This document shows, in pieces, positions 54,112-63,095 of a DNA stretch of 64,000 nt. Both the position numbers and the translations under genes were made by a program. The stretch's first letter is position 1. Every line of letters begins with the position of its first letter. The notes beneath the pieces are model-generated. The model saw nothing but the letters and a program-made list of their open reading frames with translations, made no database searches and was not told where the DNA came from. The DNA comes from Planktothrix sp. FACHB-1365 (GTDB lineage: Bacteria > Cyanobacteriota > Cyanobacteriia > Cyanobacteriales > Microcoleaceae), in NCBI RefSeq assembly GCF_014697575.1, contig NZ_JACJSC010000015.1, positions 62,001-126,000 of the forward strand. The letters run 5' to 3'.

Positions 54112-54522
54112 TTAAATCGCCTCAACAATTCCATTGGTACCAATACTAATACTTTTATGGCCAGCACCACCGGAGGCAATATTGACGGTGAGTTCATTTT
54201 TTTCGGCATCATAACTGCCTTTAAAGCCCAGAGGAGTGCCATCCTGGGTATAAATTAGAATGTTGACCGCCCCCGATTTTACCTGGGAAAATGCCATAGT
54301 AGTTGATTGTCCACTTGCTAAAATTTTAGATGAATTTTGGCTTAAACCATACTGAATTGGTTTTCCGGCTTCATTAATGAGTCGAACCGTCAACCTTTGA
54401 TCGGTTTTAACTCGAAATCCTGTATAAACTTGGGCAAAACTGGGACTAGGGGAAAGTATTGTTGGAGTAGCGAAACCTAATGTCGCAACTAAAGCAACCG
54501 TTGTTAGAATTTTGAGTTTCAT
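54112..54522 (-). CDS. Exported hypothetical protein
   Basis: A 136-residue protein with a signal peptide (ILTTVALVATLGFATPTILSPSPSFA) and a beta-strand-rich mature part (RLTVRLINEAGKPIQYGLSQ; SGAVNILIYTQDGTPLGFKG; NELTVNIASGG). No cysteines or catalytic motif in the mature part. Family not recognised; a periplasmic or secreted beta-sandwich is likely. Confidence 0.65.
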   Translation of the reverse strand: MKLKILTTVALVATLGFATPTILSPSPSFAQVYTGFRVKTDQRLTVRLINEAGKPIQYGLSQNSSKILASGQSTTMAFSQVKSGAVNILIYTQDGTPLGFKGSYDAEKNELTVNIASGGAGHKSISIGTNGIVEAI

Positions 54523-54709
54523 AGGTTTTATGGAATTAAAGTAGAATCAGTGTGTCAATCATTCTAATCTATATTTTTGACGTACACACTTTAATTTTTT
54601 ACCTGAGAAACAAATAACTTTTGTGGCTGATCTCAAATCAAAATTTTAGATTTTCTCAACATTTCATGATTGACTTTTTTACTGTTAATTTTATAAGATT
54701 TTAGATTGA

Positions 54710-55672
54710 TTAAAACGTGGAACAGGCATCTTGCCTGTTACTGTTAGCTGGGATGTTCCCTTGTTCCCCAGTAGCGCAGGCTTGTTCTGCCATTCCTAAA
54801 GCAACTGCATCAAATACAGGTGCGGCCCATTGTCGTCCCGCTTCAATAGACCCGGCTCGTTGAATAATTTCTGCGGCTTGAGCGACTTCAATAATGGCAA
54901 TTTTAGGATTATATTCGGCGGCACGTTCAATCATCGGATGCCATGCTAAGGAATGACCCTCACGGTTATTTTGACCTCCCCGCACTCTCGGCCCAATATT
55001 GACTAAATGTTGTTGTTGATAAAAGGGTACTAAACGGTTTTGAATGCGATATTCCCACCACAAATCACGTTGATGGAGTCCCGTTACTAACATTTGAGCA
55101 CCTGGACGAGGGTTAGCCGCATTAGGAATATTAGCATCGGCGCTTAAAACCACCGTTTGTACAGAAGAATTTCCCTTATGAACTCCTGCAATAAAATGTT
55201 CTAAAGCTTGAAATCCATCAATGGTTTCTCCATACATAGAAATGGTTGGAGTTAATACATAAAACCCTAACGCTTCTAAGCGTCGTTTCATTTCTTCAAC
55301 GGTGATAGAATTCCACACTCGACCAACAGAAACACCATTCACACTTGCCCCAGATTGTAAGCCATTCCGGGTATATTGCATGGGTAAAATAGCAATGGGT
55401 TTATTGGTATTAATCCGAATCGGAGCAACATCGGCATGAGTCCAATTTTCCCCCGTATAATTGTAGCGAACTCGATAAATCCCTTGTCCGGCTTCATATT
55501 GATATGACCGACCATCTTCTAAAATAGCAACGGTTTCTGTCAAGTTGGAATTTTGACATTGAACAATAGAAGTTGGGGAGTTTGTCGGACAAGGGTTGAG
55601 AGTTTGGGCAGTAACCGGGTAAGAAAAACCTAATATTAGGGACGTTAGACTGAGTACAATCTGGGTTTTCAT
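54710..55672 (-). CDS. Exported hypothetical protein with repeat-derived C-terminus
   Basis: A 320-residue protein with a signal peptide (IVLSLTSLILGFSYPVTA). A mature alpha/beta domain follows with IAILPMQYTRN, LEALGFYVLTPTISMYGETIDG and PKIAIIEVAQAAEII. The last pieces plus REGHSLAWHP faintly recall peptidoglycan amidases, but the usual zinc motifs are not convincing. The final residues (NSNRQDACSTF) are encoded by a dispersed AACAGGCA..TGCCTGTT repeat that overruns the original end. Function unassigned. Confidence 0.62.
   Translation of the reverse strand: MKTQIVLSLTSLILGFSYPVTAQTLNPCPTNSPTSIVQCQNSNLTETVAILEDGRSYQYEAGQGIYRVRYNYTGENWTHADVAPIRINTNKPIAILPMQYTRNGLQSGASVNGVSVGRVWNSITVEEMKRRLEALGFYVLTPTISMYGETIDGFQALEHFIAGVHKGNSSVQTVVLSADANIPNAANPRPGAQMLVTGLHQRDLWWEYRIQNRLVPFYQQQHLVNIGPRVRGGQNNREGHSLAWHPMIERAAEYNPKIAIIEVAQAAEIIQRAGSIEAGRQWAAPVFDAVALGMAEQACATGEQGNIPANSNRQDACSTF
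54718..54741. repeat. AACAGGCATCTTGCCTGTT hairpin repeat
   Basis: AACAGGCA (54721-54728), loop TCT, TGCCTGTT (54732-54739). A common cyanobacterial intergenic palindrome, here forming the 3' end of the preceding reading frame. Confidence 0.8.
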
Positions 55673-55776
55673 GGAGAATTGACACGTTAATTGAAAAAGC
55701 TGTTAAAGCTTCAACACAAGACTGTAACATAAATCAGGAAAACTGAACAAACCCCCAATTTTTTTGGGGTAAAGTG

Positions 55777-56607
55777 TCAAACCTCAACAACTGGTTTAAT
55801 CAAAGTTTTAAAGCTTAAAGTCAGTAAATAAGCGAAACCTGCGACTAAAATAATGGTTGCACCCGATGTTAAGTTAAAAAAGTAAGAAATTCCTAAACCG
55901 AGGGTGGTAAAAATCATGCCTAAACTACTGGATAATACCATCATTTGTTTTAAATCCTTAACAAATTGTCCTGAAATCGCAGCCGGAATAGTTAACAGGG
56001 CAATCACCAGAATTAAACCGACCACTTTCATAACCATGACAACGGTTAAGGCAATGGCAACAATTAACATTAAATACAGTTGATCAACGGGTACATTTCG
56101 AGTTTCGGCAAAAATAGGATCAAAGGAAATAGCAACTAATTCTTTATAAAAGAGGATGACCATGACTGCAATTAGAATATCTAATCCCAGCATTAAGATT
56201 AAATCCAATTGAGGAACAGTCAGAATACTGCCAAATAAATAACTCATCAAATCAACTTTATAACCGGGCGTTAAATCAATTAAAATAATGCCAATTGCCA
56301 TTCCAATCGCCCACATCACGCCAATAATGGTATCGGCTCGTTGTTGAGTTTTTCGATAGACTAACCCCATTCCTAATGCAGAAAAAATAGAAAATGCGAT
56401 CGCTCCAAAAACAGGATTAAATTGAAAAAAATAACCCATACCAATGCCTCCATAGGCTGCGTGAGCAATTCCCCCACTGATAAATACAATTCGATTGACA
56501 ACAATAAATGTTCCTATCATGCCACAAGCGATACTCACTAAGAGTCCAGCTATTAAGGCATTTCGCATAAATTCAAATTGAAATAATTTAATTAATTCTG
56601 TTATCAT
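55777..56607 (-). CDS. Zn/Mn ABC transporter permease (ABC-3 family)
   Basis: A 276-residue membrane protein with about eight hydrophobic helices. Family segments are RNALIAGLLVSIACGMIGTFIVVNRIVFISGGIAHAAYGGIGMG and VVGLILVIALLTIPAAISGQF (split by loops). Such permeases import zinc or manganese with a ZnuC-like ATPase and a ZnuA-like binding protein; neither is next to this gene. Partners may be elsewhere. Confidence 0.88.
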   Translation of the reverse strand: MITELIKLFQFEFMRNALIAGLLVSIACGMIGTFIVVNRIVFISGGIAHAAYGGIGMGYFFQFNPVFGAIAFSIFSALGMGLVYRKTQQRADTIIGVMWAIGMAIGIILIDLTPGYKVDLMSYLFGSILTVPQLDLILMLGLDILIAVMVILFYKELVAISFDPIFAETRNVPVDQLYLMLIVAIALTVVMVMKVVGLILVIALLTIPAAISGQFVKDLKQMMVLSSSLGMIFTTLGLGISYFFNLTSGATIILVAGFAYLLTLSFKTLIKPVVEV

Positions 56608-56764
56608 TTTGGGTTATTGATCAGGATTCTTCAAAAAAGAGGGTGTTATATGAAGCCAGATTAGCCTTGTGTAAAGATTAAGTAAAAGTGCTTGCATCAG
56701 GCAATTAGATGAAATAATCTAAACAATAAGGATTTGCATTAATTGACACTTTAATGTTGCTGCT

Positions 56765-57340
56765 ATGTTCAGATTACCAGACTCTAACCTTAACTCTCAT
56801 TTAGCCTTTTTCTCGGTCGGATCTGCTGAAACAACATCCTCAGAGATTGCTTTTTTTGCTGCCGATGTTCCCGATTTACCTATCCTCCTCAATGGTTTAA
56901 TGCCGGGGGTTGAAGCGATTATTCTTGAGGCAAATGGCACAGAATTGCAACAAATCGCTGATATCCTGAAAACCAAGCAATATCGCGTCGTCCATATTTT
57001 TTCTCACGGTAAAGCCGGAGAAATGGGATTAGGGAAAACAACCCTCACCCAAGATAACATCTATAATGATGCCTCCATTATTCGAGAGTGGAAAAAAGGT
57101 CTAACTCCCCGGTCTGAGATTTTATTGTATGGATCTAATATTGCCAAGTCTTCTAATGTTTTGATTACGATACTATCGGAACTTACAGAAGCTAATATTA
57201 CCGTCTCGAACAATTTTAGCTCAAATCTGTGTTTAGAGGGAGATTTGGGCTTAAAAGTCCATACTGGCAGCATCAAACCCCCCCTGGCAATTCAACTATT
57301 TGGGTTTCAATCCCCCCTTTTACCATTATCAATTGCCTAA
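56765..57340 (+). CDS. Stand-alone DUF4347 (caspase-like fold) protein
   Basis: A 191-residue protein that is essentially one DUF4347 domain. Landmarks are PILLNGLMPGVEAIILEANG, VVHIFSHGKAGEMGLG (His81) and ILLYGSNIAKSSNVLITILSELTEANI. DUF4347 usually heads giant surface proteins and has YGCN at the last motif. Here that position is Ser123. If the family is a caspase-like fold with a His/Cys pair, this copy is altered at the nucleophile. No signal peptide and no repeat region follow. Confidence 0.78.
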   Translation: MFRLPDSNLNSHLAFFSVGSAETTSSEIAFFAADVPDLPILLNGLMPGVEAIILEANGTELQQIADILKTKQYRVVHIFSHGKAGEMGLGKTTLTQDNIYNDASIIREWKKGLTPRSEILLYGSNIAKSSNVLITILSELTEANITVSNNFSSNLCLEGDLGLKVHTGSIKPPLAIQLFGFQSPLLPLSIA

Positions 57341-57376
57341 AAAAACAGGCTAATGATAAAATAGTGGCTAAATTTA

Positions 57377-58387
57377 TTAAAATAAAGCCCCAATAGAACG
57401 CCCCATATTTTCCAGTTTCATCGCTTCTATTGCTGCGGTTGGTTCATAACCACAGTGAACCATACAATCTGCACATTTGGGATTTCCACTCGATTTTCCG
57501 TATTTTGTCCAGTCGGTTTTTTCTAATAATTCTTGATAACTGGAATAATACCCTTCATTTAATAAATAACAGGGTTTTTGCCATCCTAAAACACTGTAAC
57601 TCGGACTTCCCCAAGGGGTACAATCATAATCTTCTTCTCCCATCAAAAAATCGAGGAATAAGGGATTATGATTAAAATTCCATTTCTTTTTCCCTAATTT
57701 ATAGGGAGATAAGATTTCACGGAATAAGGCTTTGGTTTGTTCCCGTTTGAGAAAATGGTTTTGATCCGGTGCCCATTCATAACTATAACCCGGAGAAATC
57801 ATCATGCCATCCACACCTAAAGTTTCCAGAAAATCAAAGAATTTCTGCATTTCCTGGGGGTTAGTTCCTGCAAATACGGTTGTATTCGTTGTGACTCTAA
57901 ATCCTTTCGATTTTGCGGTTTTAATGGCTTGAACTGCAATATCAAACACGCCTTCTCGGTCTACACATTGATCATGATGTTCTTTTAATCCATCTAAATG
58001 CACACTAAAGGTTAAATAAGGGGAAGGTTTAAATTTGTGTAAACTTTTTTCCAATAAAATGCCATTAGTACACAAATAAACAAATTTTTTGCGGGCGACT
58101 AACCCAGTAACAATTTCATCAATTTGGGGATGTAATAAGGGTTCACCCCCAGGAATAGAAACCACAGGCGCACCACAGTCTTCAACGGCTTTAAAACAAT
58201 CTTCGGGGGTTAAATTTTGCTTAAGAATTTCTTTCGGATGTTGAATTTTTCCGCAGCCAGAACAAGCTAAATTACACCGAAATAATGGTTCTAACATTAA
58301 CACCAGGGGAAATTTTTTCCGCCCCATTAACCGTTGCATAAATAAATATTTACCAACGGCGATCGCTTGTTCAATTTGAATAGCCAT
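57377..58387 (-). CDS. hpnH: Adenosyl-hopene transferase HpnH (radical SAM)
   Basis: A 336-residue radical SAM enzyme that attaches 5'-deoxyadenosine to diploptene, the first step in the extended hopanoid side chain. The cluster motif is CNLACSGCG, with [16 protein letters not shown]-type [10 protein letters not shown] and a C-terminal [14 protein letters not shown] motif. It is 21 nt downstream of hpnA on the same strand, so they form an operon. Confidence 0.94.
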   Translation of the reverse strand: MAIQIEQAIAVGKYLFMQRLMGRKKFPLVLMLEPLFRCNLACSGCGKIQHPKEILKQNLTPEDCFKAVEDCGAPVVSIPGGEPLLHPQIDEIVTGLVARKKFVYLCTNGILLEKSLHKFKPSPYLTFSVHLDGLKEHHDQCVDREGVFDIAVQAIKTAKSKGFRVTTNTTVFAGTNPQEMQKFFDFLETLGVDGMMISPGYSYEWAPDQNHFLKREQTKALFREILSPYKLGKKKWNFNHNPLFLDFLMGEEDYDCTPWGSPSYSVLGWQKPCYLLNEGYYSSYQELLEKTDWTKYGKSSGNPKCADCMVHCGYEPTAAIEAMKLENMGRSIGALF

Positions 58388-58408
58388 TTTTCTCCTCTCA
58401 CCTGAAAC

Positions 58409-59383
58409 TTATTTTGATAACATAAACCAATTAACGGCATCTTTCAAGGCAGTTTTAATCGAAGATTGAGGTAAACCCAATTCTTGAACTGCTTTTGAGG
58501 CATTATAATACATCGATTGTCGGGACATTCTCACGCCATCTAAGGGGATAGAAGGGGTTTTCCCTAGCCGTGATAAAATCATTTCATCCACCCAGGCAAC
58601 GCTTAAGGGAAGCCAAATGGGGACGGTTTTTTGAGGGGCGGGTAAACCTGTAATTTCTGATAATAAGTCTAAAAATTCTTTTAAGGTTAAATTTTGATGG
58701 CCTAAAATATAACGTTCTCCCGTTTTTCCGGTTTCTAAGGCGAGTAAATGACCTTGAGCGACATCTCGGACATCAATAAAATTTAATCCGGTATTGACGT
58801 AGGCGGGCATTTTTTGGTTCAGGAAGCGTAATATTAAGTCCCCTGTCGGTGTCGGTTTAATATCCCAAGGGCCAACAGGGGTACTGGGATTGACAATCAC
58901 AATATCCTGACCTAATTTTACTGCATTATGGGCTTCTTGTTCTGCCCAATATTTAGATTTTTTATAATATCCGACTAAATTTTCCACCGGACTTTGATAG
59001 GTTTCATCCACCACAATGCCGGGTTTTACCCCAATAGCTGCAACAGAACTGGTATAAATTGTGCGTTCAATTTCCGCTTGTCTGGCGGCGGCTAAAATAT
59101 TACGAGTTCCGAAAATATTATAGTGTTCTAATAAAGTTTTATCTTTTTGCCATAAAGAATAATGGGCAGCACAATGGAATAAAACTCGACAGCCTTTTAA
59201 AGATTGAGATAAATTAGAATCTGTTAAATTTCCTTCAACAATTTCAACGTCTAAATTCTTTAAGTTTCCTAAATTACTATTAGGACGAACTAACGCTCGA
59301 ACCGCATAGTTATTTTTTAATAATAGTCGAACTAAATTCGCTCCAATAAATCCCGTCCCACCGGTTACAAAAGCTTTGATCAT
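58409..59383 (-). CDS. hpnA: Hopanoid-associated sugar epimerase HpnA
   Basis: A 324-residue extended short-chain dehydrogenase. The nucleotide-binding motif is VTGGTGFIGANLVRLLL, and the active-site motifs are YTSSVAAIGV and YYKKSKYWAE (YxxxK). It is located directly before hpnH and assigned to hopanoid side-chain modification by family and neighbour. Squalene-hopene cyclase and the other hpn genes are not in the window. Confidence 0.9.
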   Translation of the reverse strand: MIKAFVTGGTGFIGANLVRLLLKNNYAVRALVRPNSNLGNLKNLDVEIVEGNLTDSNLSQSLKGCRVLFHCAAHYSLWQKDKTLLEHYNIFGTRNILAAARQAEIERTIYTSSVAAIGVKPGIVVDETYQSPVENLVGYYKKSKYWAEQEAHNAVKLGQDIVIVNPSTPVGPWDIKPTPTGDLILRFLNQKMPAYVNTGLNFIDVRDVAQGHLLALETGKTGERYILGHQNLTLKEFLDLLSEITGLPAPQKTVPIWLPLSVAWVDEMILSRLGKTPSIPLDGVRMSRQSMYYNASKAVQELGLPQSSIKTALKDAVNWFMLSK

Positions 59384-59434
59384 GATCGTTGCTGAAATGA
59401 AGGAAGAAGGAGGCGTGAACGCCTCACAACAATT

Positions 59435-60286
59435 TTAACGACGTCTTCTAGCCCCAGAGGAAGAACGGCTGCGGGAACCACTGCCAAAACTAGGTTTGCG
59501 TTGTTGGGTTGAGCCTTTATTGGGGGACTGACGTAAATCTGTTGCGCCAACACCAGAACCCGTTGAACGGCTAGAATTGGGCGAAGTCCGACGATTTACG
59601 GAGGAATTGCGATTTGAGTTGCGGATATTTCCGGTGGTGCGTAAGGTTGTACGATTTTTCACCGCCGCTGGGGGACTATTATAGCGAGTCCGATAGTCGT
59701 TCACCGCTTGGTTATAGCTAGAACCATACCCTCCATATCCGATTAAAGGGCCTCCCGATACATACACCGGAGGGACATAATAACGGGGGGCAAATAAACT
59801 ATTGGCGATGGCACTTCCAGCAAAAGAGGCGGCAAAAGGTGTCCAGAAACTCGATTCTTGACGGACAACAACGGTTTGGGGTTGACCTGTGGCGGGGTCA
59901 GGCTGGGTTTCAGTTACATTATGAACGTATTCAATGCGGAAATCGGGCGTTAAATAAAACACGGGTTGACCGTTATTAATATCTAAGTTGCTTTTTTCTC
60001 CGGCTTTGATTTGTTCATCCGTTAACTGTGCCATCTGCAAATTCGGGGTTTGATAGGTGGCAGATTTACCCGCAGGAGTATTTAATAACATCAGGGTATA
60101 GGTTCCATCCACATCATTATATTGAGCTTGTTGAACGGGATATTTACCCTCTGTAACTTGATTGGTTGGAGCCGATACAACCGGAGTTGATTGTTGAACC
60201 CTAGATGAAGTTGTTGAAGACCCACAGGCAACTGTTGTCCAACAAAAGGTGAGTGAAATGAATAGAATTAAAAGCTTTTTCCACAT
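59435..60286 (-). CDS. Lipoprotein-like exported protein with basic low-complexity tail
   Basis: A 283-residue protein from the ATG at 60286. A signal segment (KLLILFISLTFCWTTVAC) ends in a Cys that may be lipidated (lipobox-like TVACG). The N-terminal domain (about 45-130) is beta-rich, followed by a Gly/Tyr/Pro stretch with possible membrane contact (FAASFAGSAIANSLFAP). The C-terminal about 90 residues are Arg/Ser/Asn/Gly-rich and end SGARRRR. Function unknown. Confidence 0.68.
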   Translation of the reverse strand: MWKKLLILFISLTFCWTTVACGSSTTSSRVQQSTPVVSAPTNQVTEGKYPVQQAQYNDVDGTYTLMLLNTPAGKSATYQTPNLQMAQLTDEQIKAGEKSNLDINNGQPVFYLTPDFRIEYVHNVTETQPDPATGQPQTVVVRQESSFWTPFAASFAGSAIANSLFAPRYYVPPVYVSGGPLIGYGGYGSSYNQAVNDYRTRYNSPPAAVKNRTTLRTTGNIRNSNRNSSVNRRTSPNSSRSTGSGVGATDLRQSPNKGSTQQRKPSFGSGSRSRSSSGARRRR

Positions 60287-60387
60287 AAACCAATTAACTT
60301 TTGTGAACATTGACTTGCTCCAACATTAAACCAAAAATCGGTTGAGTTAGATAAACTTGTTGAAAGCAGGAAAACCGATGCTATTCC

Positions 60388-60990
60388 TTAAAGCGGAATC
60401 AGTTCCGGGAAATTCTGCAATAATTGATCATTAGTTAACTCATCTCCTAAACGAGCCGGAGAAAAATGAATTGAAATTCCTCTGAGTCTGCCTTGATAGT
60501 GAAGATTAATTAATGCTTTTAACCCTCGATTCATCGCCTCCACACTCGCTAAATCTGTTTCTAAATCAGGAACTTCTCCTTCACTAACTATTGTAATCAT
60601 TACCACTAAATTGTGGGTGATGGGTAAGGACAGAGGTTGATTTTCATACATCGGTTGAGATAAGTCAGGTTCGCTCAAATACCGTTGGCCAGAGTCGGTG
60701 AACAATTCGTTAAAGTAATCCGCGGCTTCTCCTTCGTTCCAAACTACATCCCCTTCATTCGATCCTGACTGCCAATAGGTATCATACTGAAGTAGACTTT
60801 GGCAAACTTGCACTAATGCTTCTCCTGTGGCTTCCAAGTCTCCGTCTGCGTCAATGACGTTTCTGGCGGCTTGGTTGAGTACCCCTAATAGGGGCGCCAC
60901 CTCATCACCGCCTAAATGTAGAAACAAACGACTGACCACAAACCGGGTTTTTCCGATCATGCGATTAAAGCGATCGCCTAAAGCAGCCAT
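60388..60990 (-). CDS. DUF1517-like protein
   Basis: A 200-residue soluble protein (MAALGDRFNRMIGKTRFVVSR) with a conserved LVVMITIVSEGEVPDLETDLASVEAMNRGLKAL core split by loops, similar to cyanobacterial and plastid DUF1517 proteins. The N-terminal half has LLQYDTYWQSGSNEGDVVW. It lies 102 nt upstream of the lipoprotein-like gene on the same strand. Function unknown. Confidence 0.72.
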   Translation of the reverse strand: MAALGDRFNRMIGKTRFVVSRLFLHLGGDEVAPLLGVLNQAARNVIDADGDLEATGEALVQVCQSLLQYDTYWQSGSNEGDVVWNEGEAADYFNELFTDSGQRYLSEPDLSQPMYENQPLSLPITHNLVVMITIVSEGEVPDLETDLASVEAMNRGLKALINLHYQGRLRGISIHFSPARLGDELTNDQLLQNFPELIPL

Positions 60991-61107
60991 AATTGGATCA
61001 CTCCCAAATCATTATTACTATTTAATCAGCATATCGTTTTAGGCTATCCTGTTGTCAGCCATCCGTTCTTGATTTTAGGGTGGTAATGTTCTCTGATATT
61101 AATTCTT

Positions 61108-62532
61108 ATGAACTCAACGCCTTCTGCACCGATTTCCCCTCCAGAAAAGCTCAGTTTATCAACAAAATTAGCCTTTGGCGCGGGAGATTTAGGCCCTGCA
61201 ATTACGGCAAATATTTCTGTATTTTTTGTTTTGGTTTTTCTGACTAATGTTGCGGGTTTACCTGCGGGATTAGCTGGAAGTGTGTTAATGGTAGGAAAAA
61301 TTTGGGATGCGATTAATGATCCCATTGTAGGGGTTTTAAGCGATCGCACGGTTCATCCTTGGGGAAGACGTTATCCTTGGATGGTTTTTGGTGCAATTCC
61401 CTTTGGAATTTTATTTTTTTTACAGTGGATTGTTCCCAGTAATAATAACTCGATTTTGTTTGGGTATTATGTGATTATTGGGATTTTATTTAATACGGCT
61501 TATACTGCCGTTAATTTACCTTATACTGCTTTAACTCCTGAATTAACCAAGGACTATAACGAACGAACCAGTTTAAATAGTTTTCGCTTCGCGTTTTCAA
61601 TTGGGGGGAGTATTTTTTCTTTAATTTTAGCCCAAATTATTTTTAGCTTTTTTCCCAATGCCCCTTATCAACGCTATTTAATTTTAGGAGCGGTTTGTGG
61701 TTTTTTATCGGTTCTCCCGCTCTTTTGGTGTTTTTTAGGAACCCGTAAGCAAGTTTTATCTCGACAAGCTGGAGAAACGATTGAGGATAATTCCGAAAGT
61801 CTTCCTATTGCTGAACAAATTAAAATTGCTCTCAGTAATCGACCTTTTTTATTAGTGATTGGAATTTATCTCTGTTCCTGGTTAGGCGTTCAATTGACAG
61901 CTTCTATTTTGCCTTATTTTGTCGTCAATTGGATGAAACTTCCTGAAACCACTTTTCCCCAGGTTGCCATTGCTGTTCAAGGAACTGCTTTAGTGATGTT
62001 ATTTGTTTGGAATTTAGTCAGTCAACGCTATGGAAAAAAAGCCGTTTATTTTATGGGGATGGGGTTATGGATTGTTACCCAAGCGGGTTTATTTTTCCTG
62101 CAACCGGGACAAACTACGTTAATGTATATTCTAGCAATTTTAGCCGGATGTGGTGTAGCAACAGCCTATTTAGTTCCTTGGTCAATGATTCCTGATGTGA
62201 TTGATTTAGATGAATTAAATACCGGACAAAGACGAGAAGGTGTTTTCTATTCGTTTATGGTGTTATTGCAAAAAATTGGATTAGCCATTGGGTTATTTTT
62301 AGTCGGACAAGCCTTAGATTTTGCCGGATTTATTTCCAGTATTCCGGGTCAAATTCCCCCCATTCAACCAGACTCTGCTCTGTTAGCCATTCGCTTTGCT
62401 ATTGGCCCTTTACCGACAATGATTTTGATTATTGGGATGATTTTTACTTTTTTATATCCGATTACAAAAGAGGTTCACGCCGATATTTTACTCCAACTCA
62501 GCGAAAGAAAACGCAACGAAACTCTGGATTAA
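61108..62532 (+). CDS. MFS sugar:cation symporter (GPH/MelB-like)
   Basis: A 474-residue membrane protein with about 12 hydrophobic helices. The GPH signature is GKIWDAINDPIVGVLSDRTVHPWGRRYPWM, with NTAYTAVNLPYTALTPELTKDYNERTSLNSFRF split across helices 4-5. A second motif is SMIPDVIDLDELNTGQRREGVFYSF. Members import sugars or glycosides with Na+ or H+. The substrate is unknown. An intrinsic terminator follows. Confidence 0.9.
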   Translation: MNSTPSAPISPPEKLSLSTKLAFGAGDLGPAITANISVFFVLVFLTNVAGLPAGLAGSVLMVGKIWDAINDPIVGVLSDRTVHPWGRRYPWMVFGAIPFGILFFLQWIVPSNNNSILFGYYVIIGILFNTAYTAVNLPYTALTPELTKDYNERTSLNSFRFAFSIGGSIFSLILAQIIFSFFPNAPYQRYLILGAVCGFLSVLPLFWCFLGTRKQVLSRQAGETIEDNSESLPIAEQIKIALSNRPFLLVIGIYLCSWLGVQLTASILPYFVVNWMKLPETTFPQVAIAVQGTALVMLFVWNLVSQRYGKKAVYFMGMGLWIVTQAGLFFLQPGQTTLMYILAILAGCGVATAYLVPWSMIPDVIDLDELNTGQRREGVFYSFMVLLQKIGLAIGLFLVGQALDFAGFISSIPGQIPPIQPDSALLAIRFAIGPLPTMILIIGMIFTFLYPITKEVHADILLQLSERKRNETLD

Positions 62533-62555
62533 AATTGCGTAGGAATATGTACTTA

Positions 62556-62602
62556 AAATCTCTATCTCATCCCTGAGATAGAAAGGAGATTTTTGTTTTA
62601 CA
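62556..62602 (+). terminator. Terminator after MFS gene
   Basis: TCTATCTCA (62561-62569), loop TCCC, TGAGATAGA (62574-62582), with an outer AATCTC/GGAGATT pairing, followed by TTTTTGTTTT. Confidence 0.75.
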
Positions 62603-62665
62603 TTTATTGGATAATGTGGTAATATAGTAAACAAATAATATTAACACCGCCATTGAGTTCCCACA

Positions 62666-63061
62666 ATGACAAATTCCACTTTAAAATCCATCCAATCGAC
62701 TTCAAGCTGCGAGTATTTACAATTATCTCCTGCCGCCTTAGCGTTGATGGCAGACTTTTTTAAAGTGTTATCGGAAGTTAGTCGTTTACAAATTGTTTGC
62801 TGTTTAAAATCTGGGGCTAAAAATGTGACCCAAATTATTGAAGCAACGGGATTAGGACAGGCGAATGTTTCTAAACATTTAAAAGTTTTAGCTCAAGCTG
62901 GAATTGTTACCCGGACTCAACAAGGCGTGAGCGTTTATTATGAAATTACAAATCCCTTTTTATTTGAAGTGTGCGATTTAGTCTGTGAATCTTTAGTGGC
63001 TCAAATGCACCAACAAAATCAACAGTTAGAACAACTACGGGCTTTGAAAACTGCTGTTTAG
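62666..63061 (+). CDS. ArsR family winged-helix regulator
   Basis: A 131-residue repressor-type protein. The HTH is in AKNVTQIIEATGLGQANVSKHLKVLAQAGIVTRTQQGVSVYYEI. A Cys pair (VCCLKS) replaces the typical ELCVCDL metal site, and a distal VCDLVCESL could contribute cysteines, so thiol or metal sensing is possible. Pentapeptide-repeat gene downstream (same strand, 34 nt). Confidence 0.87.
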   Translation: MTNSTLKSIQSTSSCEYLQLSPAALALMADFFKVLSEVSRLQIVCCLKSGAKNVTQIIEATGLGQANVSKHLKVLAQAGIVTRTQQGVSVYYEITNPFLFEVCDLVCESLVAQMHQQNQQLEQLRALKTAV

Positions 63062-63095
63062 TGGTTCTTTTATCCTAATGGTACTTAATATTATT

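Noticed and set aside
54710-55672. N-acetylmuramoyl-L-alanine amidase
   Set aside because: Faint similarity only; the zinc-binding His/Glu pattern is not convincing.
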